A stretch of 64,000 bases of DNA from Metridium senile (Eukaryota; Cnidaria; Anthozoa; Actiniaria; Metridiidae): the NCBI GenBank assembly GCA_949775045.1, contig OX459097.1, positions 16,778,210 to 16,842,209 on the forward strand. The letters run 5' to 3'. Within the stretch, counting starts at the first letter, position 1; each line of letters begins with the position of its first letter. Shown one piece after another: positions 47,310 through 62,137 of this stretch. A program made the position numbers and the translations under genes. The notes under the pieces are model-generated. The model ran no database searches. It saw only the letters and a list, made by a program, of their open reading frames with translations, and was not told where the DNA came from.

Positions 47310-47402
47310 ACAATATTATATTAGAAGAACTTTATTGAATTTGATTGATAATTGATAATAATTGTAACCTATTGAAGTTGATTTAAATCAAGAGAGGGGA
47401 AA

Positions 47403-47564
47403 TGCTATATACCCTAATGAATTGTATGTTTTCATAACTTAATCCCCCAGAGACGGATATAAAAACACTGTAAACTATTCAACACGGGCAGTTAGTTTTT
47501 GAGTCAGATTAAAAAGCACGTTTGAAAACCGAGCCGTCTTCGCTTTTGCTCCCAATATACGACA
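47403..47564 (+). repeat. 3' LTR of the Gypsy element
   Basis: Same borders as the 5' LTR, followed by ATTAC, the target-site duplicate. Confidence 0.93.
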
Positions 47565-47569
47565 ATTAC

Positions 47570-51484
<3,915 letters not shown>

Positions 51485-51486
<2 letters not shown>

Positions 51487-52310
51487 TGAAATTTATTTAT
51501 ATAGCGTTAGATCCTCTAGTAGACCATAATGCTTGACAAGTCTAATTACAAATAATTCATTATATACAAGTATTATTACACATTTCATTATACTACCTAC
51601 TATATAAAATTACAAAACAATTTCAAAATCAATCTATAAATATGTATATAAATATATATATATATATATATGTATGCGATAAAATCTAAAATAATGTTCA
51701 ATGTTCAATGTCATATAAATATTATGTAAATAGCTAAAAAAGTAATATATAAATAATTAAATTATATAATGGTTTGTAAGCGACATTTAAGGGTAACCCA
51801 TTAGTGTATACATCTTGGTAAAGGAAAGTCTTAAGGTTATTCTTAAATAAGTTAATGTTTGGAGACTTCCTTAATGACAGCGGCAGCTTGTTCCAAAGTC
51901 TAGGTCCAGCTATTGAGAAAGCCCGATCTCCGTAAGTGACAGTTTTTGATTTGGGGATGGTTAATAGTTCTTTAGATGATGATCTGAGAGAACGAGCATA
52001 CGAACAATGAGCCAGAAGGTCTGTTATGTAAGATGGCGCCAAATTATTAAGTGCTTTATAGATTAATAGAACATTTTTGAATACAATACGATGAGAGATT
52101 GGTAGCCAGTGCAGTTTCTTTAACACATGTGTGATCGTACTTGCGAGAAAGGGTGACCAGCCGAGCAGCAGTATTAAGGACAAGCTGTAGTCTATTAATT
52201 TGATATTTTGGGAGACCATAGAGTAGGGCATTGCAATAGTCTAGTTTGAAAGTAACAAAAGAGTGGACCAATGTCTCAGTAGAGTTTTGATCTAAGAATA
52301 TATATGCTCG
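51485..52310 (-). mobile_element. CR1-like LINE 3' fragment
   Basis: On the minus strand, two frames joined by a frameshift (52271-52056 and 52231-51734) give the end of a CR1/L2-type RT: FVTFKLDYCNALLYGLPKYQ, NTAARLV, LHWLPISHRIVFK, APSYITDLL, YGDRAFSIAGPRLWNKLPL and LFKNNLKTFL. This is the C-terminal signature shared by these elements. The RT core and endonuclease are missing (5' truncation). The 3' UTR ends in (ATT)n. Confidence 0.85.
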
Positions 52311-52355
52311 CTCGATGGACTCGATGTCGACGTTGTTGATCGTCTTGTTCGAGCT

Positions 52356-52547
52356 CTATCTAAGCTCGTCTATGTTTTGGTGCAGTAGAATTTCAGCAAA
52401 TTCGCTGTTTGTTAGTCCACTTATCCATGCAATACTATTCTTCCTTTCCACCCACAATAAATATGTCGAGTGTTTTAACCGAATTCTTGGCGACATTGTA
52501 TCGTGACTTCTTGACCGTCCACGGACAGGCTGATTAGTTTCTGACAT
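52356..52547 (-). CDS. Unrecognised 63-residue frame, possible exon
   Basis: Starts [16 protein letters not shown] and contains [17 protein letters not shown] and [13 protein letters not shown], a composition that looks like real protein (basic helix plus a Leu-rich end). It ends at a stop just before the CR1-like fragment. No splice donor or domain is clear. It could be a first exon of an element or gene broken by the LINE. Confidence 0.3.
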   Translation of the reverse strand: MSETNQPVRGRSRSHDTMSPRIRLKHSTYLLWVERKNSIAWISGLTNSEFAEILLHQNIDELR

Positions 52548-52756
52548 ACCACTCGTAAATTGTCAAAAATATACAGTAATCGTAACAATACTAACGAAAT
52601 ATAAAGAACTGAGAGTTAGGGTTTCATACACGCAGAGCTGTTACAGAGAGGTCGATGCAGTTGGATTGTCGAGCTTGAACGGAATATCAGCCACATATGT
52701 GGGCAGGAAAATGGCGCTCAACAAAAACTTTGACAACACACGCGCGCAAAGGATTG

Positions 52757-53139
52757 TGGTTGGATGGATGGATGGATGGATGGATGGATGGATGGATGGA
52801 TGGATGGATGGATGGATGGATGCATGCATGCATGCATGCATGGAGGGAGGGAGGGAGGGAGGGAGGGAGGGAGGGAGGGATGGATGGATGGATGGATGGA
52901 TGGATGGATGGATGGATGGATGGATGGATGGATGGATGGATGGATGGATGGATGGATGGATGGATGGATGGATAGATGGATGGATGGATGGATGGATGGA
53001 TGGATGGATGGATGGATGGATGGATGGATGGATGGATGGATGGATGGATGGATGGATGGATGGATGGAAGGATGGATGGATGGATGGATGGATGGATGGA
53101 TGGATGGATGGATGGATGGATGGATGGATGGATGGATGG
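52757..53139. repeat. (GGAT)n microsatellite with GCAT and GGGA blocks
   Basis: About 65 bp of (TGGA)n, then (TGCA)n, then (GGGA)n (about 52842-52878), then (TGGA)n to 53139 with isolated variants. The frames across it are artefacts. Confidence 0.96.
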
Positions 53140-53160
53140 TAGCAAGGACCTGAACGTGTT

Positions 53161-53460
53161 ATACACCTATTTCAAAAATCGTTGTCGCAGCCGAAGCTAC
53201 AGTCCACACTCTGAAGCCTGCAAAGGATGTCGGTTACATGGACATATAATTTGTGGTTTATCGTACGTTTTTTAAAAGAAATATTTGTATTTATATCTAC
53301 CACAACAACAACTTGTTATGGTCATACAAAACAAACAATTACAACCAAAATATGCTATGAATATATCGATAACAAGAGAAGAAATACCGACATCCTTTGC
53401 GAGCTTTATTGTTTGGACTGTAGCTTTGATTTTGACAGCGATTTTTGAAATAGGTGTATA
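53161..53460. mobile_element. MITE with ~48-bp inverted ends
   Basis: ATACACCTATTTCAAAAATC is mirrored by GATTTTTGAAATAGGTGTAT, and GAAGCTACAGTCCA by TGGACTGTAGCTTT. Flanking TA suggests a TA target site. Non-coding. Confidence 0.75.
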
Positions 53461-54336
53461 TTAAAACGTGCTACTTTAGACAAATATGGATTACCTGTGT
53501 CCCATTTGAACTATATACTTGGTCAACAAAACATCAATCCTTTCGGGCTATTATGTAACTAATCAGCATACAGTCATTGCCAATAAGGTTGTCCTGCATA
53601 TGAAAAAAGACTCAGTTAAGTCTTTTAAGACTAAAAGAAATATCACGTGATGATTTTTTTTATTGTTTTAAACAATATAAATTCTGGTTTCAAACTCTAT
53701 AATAGTGTAAGTAACAATAAACAGAATAATAATTATGAATTCTACATACCAACTGCGACTAATTATGGTAATAGTTTTGAAATGCATCCAAGTGTTAAGA
53801 CAATGTATGACAACACAGAAAGGGATTTTGATGGTTTCTCATTGGCTGACTCTAAGTAAGCATTGGGCATTCTTGCCAGAGGTCAAATAAATACAATATT
53901 CTCGATTCTTTGACCATGTGAAGCGTCACGCACAAAGATTTGCCCAAATAAATAAATTTATTTTTATTTAATATTTTTTTTAATTAATTAATTCAAATTT
54001 AATTGATTATATTTATATAGCGCCTTAATTCCACTAAATGTCCAAAGCGCTGAAATAAGTCTTTCTTTAGTAAGTATTTATAACAATATTTATGTAAGCA
54101 GACTGGGTTTAGCAAGTTTGTGTTGTCCAAAAAACATTGAAAGTAATGTTTTGATTTGAAGCGATTTTTGAAACTTACAAGAATCGATTCATTTATGCAA
54201 ATTTCAAAACAATTTTGAAAAATCAAATTTTGATAAACAAATTAATTGATGTTCTAAACTCGAAAGGAACATTATTTTATTTACTAAAAATAAAGGTATA
54301 GAAATCACTCAAACAATAAACGATAGGTTATATAAC
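53461..54336. other. No gene seen
   Basis: AT-rich. A minus-strand frame over 53999-54226 has no recognised domain; a TATATTTATATAGCG phrase near 54008 resembles the LINE 3' end at 51500 and may be a short LINE tail. Confidence 0.4.
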
Positions 54337-54863
54337 CCCGACGTAGCTAATCGAACAGTTCGATAATCAAATTTAATCGAACGTAATCGAATTTAATCGA
54401 ACGATTAAGTTCGATTATGACGGGCAATCAGACAAAATCGAACCGGAATTTTTTTGTGAGTGTTCGATTAAATTCGATTATACCGAACATAATTGAACAT
54501 TTTTCTAAATTTACGAGTTGTCTTCCAAACTGTTTTAAACTATTTTAAAGCGTTTTAAAACTAATAAATCTGTTTTATTTCTTTGGTTAGGTAAACTGTA
54601 ACAAAGATATTTCGTACATGTAAGTGTTTAAACATGTACATACAACAATACTGGCTCTTATACGTACAGTACAGATCGAACTTGAATGTATCATAACATT
54701 TTCCGCGCAACTTTGTTCCTCTCTATCTCGTGTAACTTTCTTCCACTGGATTTCACTGATTTTGATTTTTTTTCGCGTGTAAATCTGCTCTGAGTCAGAT
54801 AAAGGAATACAGTTTACCAATAACAAACGAAAAGTAGTGTACAAGTTACTCTCAATAGCAGAT

Positions 54864-54948
54864 ATCGAAGTTGAGCCCGCTCCTCAGCGGTCTCTCAGTG
54901 AAAGTACATGAAAACGAGGCACTTGGGCCAGATATTCCAAGATGGCCG
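54864..54948 (+). promoter_or_regulatory. Subterminal inverted promoter, transposase side
   Basis: An 85-bp block (GATATCGAAGTTGAGCCCGC to CCAAGATGGCCG) is repeated inverted at 59279-59363 in front of the nuclease gene. It ends in CCAAGATGGCCG, a YY1-like motif. Here the contained ATG is followed by GCC GCT TAA, a two-codon minimal frame, before the transposase ATG at 55042. Confidence 0.6.
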
Positions 54949-55041
54949 CTTAATTTCGCTGGAAATCTGTTGTTTGAAGCTGTATTTTCTATATTTATTC
55001 TTAAATTATTAGTTCAGGGAACTTGAAACTCGTCAAAAACG

Positions 55042-56568
55042 ATGGTTAGACATTGTATAGCGTTCGGATGTACCAATCGAAGCAACAAAGTGACATGTAA
55101 ACATCTATCGTGGCATTCATTGCCACAGAACAACAAAGAGCTACTGAAGGCATGGCTTGCAAAGATCAAGCGAGAAAATACACCATTAAGCAAAAACTCT
55201 TTCCTGTGTAGCGAACATTTTGAAAAAGAATGTTTCTCAAGGTCTTTTGCTGGGAGGAAAGTAACTTTAAAACCAGGATCGGTACCGACTATATTCTCTT
55301 TTTCCGATCAGAAATCGAAAAGAAAGCCACCCAAAGAACGATATAATGGCGAGTATGTTAAGCCCAAAGCAGCCAAGAAGCTTAATCTGTCTTCTGTTGA
55401 GGGTGAAACAATCCTGCGTGAAAGTTCTTATGATGAACAGTCACTCAATGAGAATGGCTTTGAAGAAGAAACGCCTGAGGATGTTTTTACAGAGGAACAA
55501 GGTGAAATCAACAAGTTAAAGCAACAACTTATAGACACTGAGCTGGATTTGCGAAAGCAACTAGATGAACTTAAACTTGAACTTCAAGAAGAGAGAGAAG
55601 CTAGGAAGGGATTGGAGATGTTATTAAAGAAAAACATTTTTAGAATAGAGAACATTAAGGACAACAACAAACTCTTACGATTTTATACTGGCTTTGATAA
55701 CTATGAAACCTTCAGCATGGTTCTAAATTTTCTTGGACGTGATGCTGCAGCCAACCTGAATTATCAGAACAGGGACAGATCAAACTTTGATTCAACTCGA
55801 AATGCAGGACCTGGAAGAACTTTGAATATTGAAAATGAATTTTTAATGGTTCTTTGTCGCCTAAAAGTTGGCTTACTCGAGGAAGATATTTCAACAAGGT
55901 TTTCTGTATCTCAAAGCATAGTGAGTCAGATAGTCAACACCTGGGTAAAGTTTATGTTTTTTAGATTTAAAGAACTTGACATATTTCCAAGTAAAGATAT
56001 AGTAGGTCTTCACAGACCAGAGTGTTTCAATAAGAAATACAAAGAAACAACTATTATTATTGATGCAACAGAGATTTACATAGAGAAACCTAGCAATTCT
56101 GCTGCTCAACAAATAACCTTCTCCTCGTACAAGAACACAAACACTCTCAAGGCTTTAGTGGGCATCATCCCCAAAGGATCAGTTTCATTTGTTTCTGAGC
56201 TGTATGGTGGATCGATTTCAGACAAGGAAATTACTGAACGGTCAGGACTTATGAATAAATTGCAGCGAGGTGATGCAGTTATGGCAGACAGAGGCTTTAA
56301 CATTGGAGGACTCTTAGCTGATAAGGGAGTTCCAGTCAATCTTCCACCATTTATGGACCCATCTGGTCAATTTGATGATGCAGACATGCTCAAGACAAGG
56401 AGAATAGCATCCCTTCGCATACATGTAGAGAGAGCGATAGAACGGATTAAAAACTATCATATACTGGACTTTATTCCTATTACTATGTGCAAAAATGGCA
56501 TTATAGACATGATATTTTTTGTATGTGCAATGTTAACTAACTTTCTTCCTCCTCTTGTAGATGGATAA
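55042..56568 (+). CDS. THAP-domain DDE transposase
   Basis: Single-exon, 508 residues. Residues 1-87 form a THAP zinc finger (C5/C10, later CSEHF, SVPTIF), a DNA-binding module that recognises transposon ends. About 150-200 is a coiled coil (EINKLKQQL, LDELKLELQEER). About 265-310 is the helix-turn-helix typical of DDE_Tnp_4 proteins (FLMVLCRLKVGLLEEDISTRF, SQSIVSQIVNTW). The catalytic core has D in IIIDATEIYIEKP, D in AVMADRGFNIGG and E in HVERAIERIKNYH, all intact. It would cut and rejoin the element ends in the nucleus. AATAAA lies about 110 bp after the stop (56679). The gene converges with the YqaJ gene. Confidence 0.93.
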   Translation: MVRHCIAFGCTNRSNKVTCKHLSWHSLPQNNKELLKAWLAKIKRENTPLSKNSFLCSEHFEKECFSRSFAGRKVTLKPGSVPTIFSFSDQKSKRKPPKERYNGEYVKPKAAKKLNLSSVEGETILRESSYDEQSLNENGFEEETPEDVFTEEQGEINKLKQQLIDTELDLRKQLDELKLELQEEREARKGLEMLLKKNIFRIENIKDNNKLLRFYTGFDNYETFSMVLNFLGRDAAANLNYQNRDRSNFDSTRNAGPGRTLNIENEFLMVLCRLKVGLLEEDISTRFSVSQSIVSQIVNTWVKFMFFRFKELDIFPSKDIVGLHRPECFNKKYKETTIIIDATEIYIEKPSNSAAQQITFSSYKNTNTLKALVGIIPKGSVSFVSELYGGSISDKEITERSGLMNKLQRGDAVMADRGFNIGGLLADKGVPVNLPPFMDPSGQFDDADMLKTRRIASLRIHVERAIERIKNYHILDFIPITMCKNGIIDMIFFVCAMLTNFLPPLVDG

Positions 56569-57383
56569 GTTTTGCTTAGTTGTACTGAATATAAAAACAC
56601 TGAATATAAAAACATTAGAGTGATTGCTTAACCTGTGAAAGAAAAAGGACTATTTTGTTTGTACTAGTCGACAATGTAAATAAACCCAATAGATTTAGAG
56701 AGTACTCATAAATAGCCATACTATTTTTTTCACAGGTTAAAATCACTGAATAGCTGAAGAGTACTTATTATCAATGCATTTTGTTTCTTTTGTACATTAT
56801 AACTATTTGGCACAAATACATTTGTAGTGTTTTGTCTGAATTATATGATATGAGCTAAAATAAACAATCAACAAAGTATTAAAACAGTATATTCACCAGT
56901 TGCTTTCTGTGTATGTGTTCTTAATGTATATTTATTTTTTTCTTTTACATTTTTTTATTCAAGCAATAACTGAATATGCTAATTAGATCAAACAAGACAA
57001 CAACAAAGTAATGTGATTGTATCAATTCCCTTTATTTAATATATTGACAATGATATTGAATATGATATTGAATTACTATTTAGGAATATTGCTTTAAAAT
57101 ATTTGCAAACTTCATTATTAGAATGTGATACACTATAACTGAAACAACTTAGTTACTATTGAAATAGAGCCTGCAAAACTCTTTGTTTTCTATTGATTAA
57201 ATTACTTCCATTTTGAACCATTCAACAAGTAACTGCTTCAAAGTTTTATGGTTTAACTATAATTGTCAAAATTTTTAAAACAACAAAATAAATTTACTGA
57301 ATTTCAAAGAGTGATCTATTTTCACCTATTATCTATCATTGATTTGTCACTATTAAATAGACCACAACAGTAGCTACTGAAAC

Positions 57384-59285
57384 TTACTCTTGTCTTGGAA
57401 CACTGATGTCCTTACTAACTCTACTAAGTCCAAATTTAATTCTTGGATAGGCAAGTTCTAAAAGAATGTGGGAGTCATAAAAATATTCTAGTTTAGGAAT
57501 AACATGCCTTAAAAACTTATTACTTCTGTGTACATTGATTATTATCAACTCATTTGTGTCTGAAATGACCAAGTCTGTCCAATATGTGTCTGTGCAAAAC
57601 ATCTGTAACTGTATCTGATAGTAATATTGATGATTACTATTTATAAGAAGTCCATTGGCACTGTTCTTACAAATGTTCCTTGCACAAACTGCACTCTTCA
57701 AGGTTTGACCTTCGTTCGGGAAGACTCTCTTTATTTCAACTAGACCGCCATCTACTTCACCATCAGGCGAGGCACCAAGAAATCCATGTGTCCTGGAGAT
57801 GCTGAATCCAGCCTTGACTACTTGACATCCAATGGCATTCTCATACATTTCTATGATAGTGTGTTCATCTTTAAGTCCCTGATTCATTTTAGAGCTTTGG
57901 AAGTTGTTGTTTAGTCCTAGTATTTCACCTATTGCTTTAGTTGGACTTGTAGTAGGCTTCAATAATGCTCTTTTGCATTTAGATGCTGTGATTCTTACTT
58001 TTCTATGATAGAACCACTGATCGCTTTCACTCTGGCTTTTAGTTGTTTCTTTGATCTTTTCTCTTGTTTCATCATCAATGAATACCCTCTTCTTAATTGC
58101 TGATGCTCTGTCTAGGATCTCTTTTTTTGAGAGAGGTTGTTGGGTTGCGGGTGGGATGTCATACATTGTATTCTCAGTTTGTTTTCCAAGTTTTTGTTCA
58201 GAAAACAAATAAAAGAAACCACAGTTAGGATTATTCTCTTTAACTGAATCAAGAAGTTGTTTGTTTGCATCTTGTGCATTTCTTTGTTTGTAGCATGGCA
58301 ACCTGGGATCATTCAAACTTGTTTTTGCTACTTTAGGCTCTCTGCCATATATCTTTCTTGAAAAATCAATGTCATAGACTCTCTCAGAATCTAGCCTACG
58401 CTTTCTTGGCTGATTCCAAGTTTGTAGTCTTTCGGTACAAGTTTCAAACACTCTCAGTAATTTTAGGCGATTAAACTCTTCTATTGCATAGCACAATGCT
58501 GCAATATGCTTGCAGGATGCAAAGGGGGCTTTGCCTGCTGGGCATGGACAGCAACTGGCATACTTAACATTCCCTGTTTCATCAAATGACATGCTTAGTT
58601 TATACTTCAATGTCTTTTTCATTTCTGGCAAACACTCAGCACGGACGTGAATGTATTGACTGTCTTTTGCTACTTCAATCTTTTGAATATGGCCGTGTTT
58701 AAACAGGCCATACGCCTTGGAACAGACATTCTTGTAGTCGTTGTTCGACTCTTTATCTTGGGCTTTTCTATCGATGAAATATCCGACGATATTCAGCATA
58801 GTGAATGGTGGGCAATCATCTTTCGCTCTTGCAATTGGAACCCACTCTGCAGCGCCAGGGAATATGTCAGTGTTTCTGTTTGTTTGTGTACTTGGCGTCG
58901 AAGTGGTTACAGAGTTTGGAGACAAGTGTTTCCATTTGTCAACAAAATTATTGTCCCACTTGTTCTTGATGTAGCTCACAACCCTACAAAACATTGTTGA
59001 ACAATATCAGATATAATGTTTTAAGTTTAAAACGAGATAACACTACAGCAGAACGAACCTTCTAAACAACTCTGGTTTGTTGTCATTCGAAGCCGCACTG
59101 TTGTCTCTCGACGTCCCTTTACGATAGCTCAGCCATTGTTTTAGGCAATCTTTGGTGATATTTCGGGGACAAACCCCACTAAGCATTTGTACGTGGTTTT
59201 CTTTACTAAAAAAAGCATTTGGTGGAGAAGAATTATTCGAATCTGTATCGGAATTAAGAAGTTTTGCGTCTTTGCCTTCGGCCAT
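57384..59285 (-). CDS. SWIM zinc-finger / YqaJ-type nuclease of the transposon
   Basis: Two exons, 59059-59285 and 57384-58983, joined in phase, give 608 residues. Exon 1 (MAEGKDAKLL) has a SAP-like stretch (ITKDCLKQWLSYRKG). Exon 2 has a SWIM finger (CCPCPAGKAPFASCKHIAAL, CxC...CxH) and a YqaJ/lambda-exonuclease domain: WFYHRKVRITASKC, the metal site LGASPDGEVDGGLVEIK and YYYQIQLQMFC. The family digests or processes DNA ends; in ISL2EU elements it is thought to help transposition or repair. The start codon lies inside the subterminal inverted repeat, within CCAAGATGGCC. All key motifs are present. Confidence 0.9.
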
Positions 59286-59363
59286 CTTGGAATATCTGGC
59301 CCAAGTGCCTCGTTTTCATGTACTTTCACTGAGAGACCGCTGAGGAGCGGGCTCAACTTCGAT
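59279..59363 (-). promoter_or_regulatory. Subterminal inverted promoter, nuclease side
   Basis: Mirror image of 54864-54948. The shared ATGGCC is used as the start codon of the nuclease (MAEG...), whereas in the other copy a stop follows at once. Confidence 0.6.
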
Positions 59364-60163
59364 ATCTGCTATTATGTACGCGAATGCTACGAAGCTATAC
59401 CAGCAGTTTTCGGAACAAGAAAGCGAATCGGTAACACACGCTAAAAAACCGCGTGTATACGTAGTTGCTACAATACATTCGAGCTGTAATGTATTACTCA
59501 GTCACTCGAATTACCACTAAATATCAGTAACAGCTTGTAATCAATCATTTTGTATCGAACTTTATTTTTTGATTATGTCTGATTATAAAGTTCGATTAAG
59601 CCAAAAAATTGTGAGTGTTCGATTTTGTCTGATTTAATACCGAATTTAATCGAACTTAATCATATGATTAGTGTTCGATTACGTTCGATTAAGTTCGATT
59701 AATCGAACGTTCGATTTTGTCCGATTAGCTACGTCAGGTATAACAAGGATTAGGAGTTATTTTGGTCTTAGAGAGACTCAGTTTTCCACGCGAGACCACT
59801 TAAGTTGAGTTCATATGGCATTTTACAAATGGCATTTTCTGCGGTCTTTAATTTGAAAATTTGCAGTTTACTCCGAAATGAAACATCATTTTACAAAACC
59901 AGCTGATACAGTTATTCTCAGGAAAGATTGCTCTATAAAAAATGTGTGAGCGAGGTGTTGTTACTAGTTATCGACTCTCAATTAGTTATTTTTGTGTATA
60001 ATCTGTTTCTTTCTTTCTTTCTGTTGCGGTCACAACTTACCCTTTATTCGCTTTAACTTTGAGCGCCTCTAATTAGGTGATTTGGTTGGTTTTCTTCGGT
60101 ATTCTAGAAGTGAAAAGACAACATCAGGGCGGAAGTACAACTAGCCCGACAACTAGTATGTTA

Positions 60164-60767
60164 TGCATGAGTCAACGAAAACCCCGACACCCCCCACCCC
60201 GGGACAACGTGGGGATTAGAAAAATAGCATGTTCAATTCTCTGAAAATGTCCCCACCCCTGGGAGTCATTCAACATGTCCATTGTCCCCCACACCTGGGG
60301 CTATCTTGATTGTCCATATTAAAGCAAACTGAAAGCTGAAAGCTAATCAACACATGATTTATTCAACCAAAGACAAAAAATTCACTACAAATTGTACATC
60401 AACATTCATTTGATATTTTACCTACTTTTTGGGCAAGGTTGGCCTTTGATTTCGCTCAAAAAACCAATTTGAATAACAAAAGCACTCGCCTTTTACACAA
60501 TCAAACACGAGGTTGCTGACTTTGTAATCAACTGCTGACTTTTTATATTGCGGGCTCAGTTTTTGGTAAACAGCCGCTGAATTTAATATTGCGGGCTCAT
60601 AATAAATCCCCACCCCCACGGGCCAGCTTTATCACTAAAAATAACTAATTCCCCACCCTGTAGGGGACGATTGGCAGTCTATTCCCCCACTATCCCCCAC
60701 CTAATCCCCACGTTGTCCCGGGGTGGGGGGGGGGGGGGGGGGGTCGGGGTTTTCGTTGACTCATGCA
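60164..60767. mobile_element. Harbinger-type MITE with TTA target duplication
   Basis: TGCATGAGTCAACGAAAACC on the left and its complement on the right, within ~55-bp terminal repeats. TTA flanks both ends (60161-60163, 60768-60770), the signature of PIF/Harbinger insertions. The right terminal repeat has an expanded G run (about 60724-60743). The interior repeats CCCCAC phrases and encodes nothing recognisable. Confidence 0.85.
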
Positions 60768-60784
60768 TTAGCTCATTCAGAATG

Positions 60785-61365
60785 TAAAATACAAGCAAAA
60801 TCGAATCCAATTTCGGCTCATTGTTGGCTAGAAATGAAACCTCAAGTATAGAACAATCGTTAAACCATTTCTTACCTGATAGGATACTAAATTCTTTTCC
60901 TAAAATTGAGAAGCTTTTCAGTATGGCTTTCGAGTCTTCTTCGAGCACCTCCCAGAATTTGACGACGGAGCAAAACACAGTTTGTAACAGGAGGGGAGGG
61001 GTAAGTATGGTTTGAAAAAGTCCGTTGCAAGCCTGATCTGGTCGCGGCTCGGATTTCAGCGATATCGTTGAGATAGGGCGGTTTTTTTTAGTGAAAGCGT
61101 TCGAGTTTTGAAAAGAACTTTGGTTTAGTGGAAGGAGTGACTATCGGGCAAAGATAATCTGAAGGAATTTTGTCCAGATTCGTAATTTTGGGCGAGCTAG
61201 AAGCGAATTACTGGAGGCTACCTGGGGAGCGAACTCGTCCGAGTGTGCTACCTTCCCCTCTTCTTAGGACGCTGGGGAACATCAGCCATAAATCACTCAA
61301 AATTGAAGGAAATGGCCTGAAACTTCACAGAAGTGCAAAGAAAAACACAACACACAGGTAGACAT
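60785..61365. other. Unresolved: possible exon on either strand
   Basis: The plus strand has MAFESSSSTSQNLTTEQN (about 60923) ending at a GTAAGTATG donor (61002). The minus strand is open with VVKFWEVLEEDSKAILKSF and a GTAAGA donor at about 60877. Neither is a known family; only one, if either, can be real. Confidence 0.25.
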
Positions 61366-61738
61366 GTTTATTTTTATTGCATTTTAAATATTTCGTCATA
61401 TTGCAAAAAAACGTCAAATGCATAGCTTGGGCTACCTGTGCACCGACCATTACATTCAGCTCCATATTCCCAAAACAACATTTAGCCCCAGCAATGAATT
61501 CTCCAATAAATTTTCATTAATTTGAAGCTTTAGAAAACATTTTTGTGCACACGATGCCGAGAAATATTTTTTTGAAATTCGAAAAGAAAGCGGATATGCG
61601 CGGAAATTCAATACAACCACAAATCAAGTAAAATTCGGCGAAAAATACAAAACATACACGTAGTAGGGAGGGGAAAGGCCAAATGTTACCGGAAATGATA
61701 CCCGACTTGACTGGAATTTCAGTAGTTTCAACATGGGC

Positions 61739-62137
61739 AGCAGAGTATCATTCGCGTTTGTATTCGCTTGTAATCTCCGTGTATCTATAGTTACCAACGG
61801 TCGCTTATTTGCTTGCTTTGTTATTCCCTTGACCTTCGTCTTTATATGTCTAGCTCCTATTTCAGCCTCGTGATGTTGGTCTATCTGGTGTTTTAAAAAA
61901 GTGATCGTATGTCACTCGGTTACTAGGGGGCAGTTAAAGAAGTTACCGATTTGTAACCGAGTGACATACGATCGCATTTAATACCAGATAGACTAACATC
62001 ACGAGATTGAAATAGGAGCTAGACATATAAAGACGAAGGTAAAGGGAATAACAAAGCATGCAAATAAGCGACCGTTGGTAACTATAAATACACGGAGATT
62101 ACAAGCGAATACAAACGCGAATGATACTCTGAGCTGC
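61739..62137. mobile_element. Foldback element, ~180-bp arms
   Basis: AGTATCATTCGCGTTTGTAT is mirrored by ATACAAACGCGAATGATACT. Arms run through CCGTGTATCTATAGTTACCA, AGCTCCTATTTCA and CGATCGTATGTCACTCGG-type phrases to a short loop near 61940. A few mismatches only. Non-coding. Confidence 0.85.

Larger units (their letters stand above)
43009..47564 (+). mobile_element. Full-length Gypsy (Ty3-type) LTR retrotransposon
   Basis: Two 162-bp LTRs (43009-43170, 47403-47564) begin TGCTATATACCC and end ATACGACA, and differ at three positions (about 98% identical). A 5-bp duplication, ATTAC, flanks the element on both sides. TTGGCGACGAGGAT follows the 5' LTR as the likely primer-binding region, and GAGAGGGGAAA precedes the 3' LTR as polypurine tract. 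Order: gag, zinc knuckles, protease, RT, RNase H, integrase. A young insertion, damaged by one stop in gag and one short duplication before integrase. Confidence 0.95.
54337..59738. mobile_element. Two-gene DNA transposon (ISL2EU-like), apparently complete
   Basis: Terminal repeats start CCCGACGTAGCTAATCG on the left and, read inward from the right, CCTGACGTAGCTAATCG. TATAAC flanks both ends (54331-54336, 59739-59744) and may be the target duplication. Both termini are packed with direct and inverted GTTCGATTAA-type motifs. Two convergent genes fill the element: a THAP-DDE transposase and a SWIM-YqaJ nuclease, the pair described for ISL2EU elements. Both frames are open with intact catalytic motifs. 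Confidence 0.88.

Noticed and set aside
52641..53275. Open frames of MDGW, HPSI or similar repeats
   Set aside because: Translation of (GGAT)n; no non-repetitive coding sequence attached.
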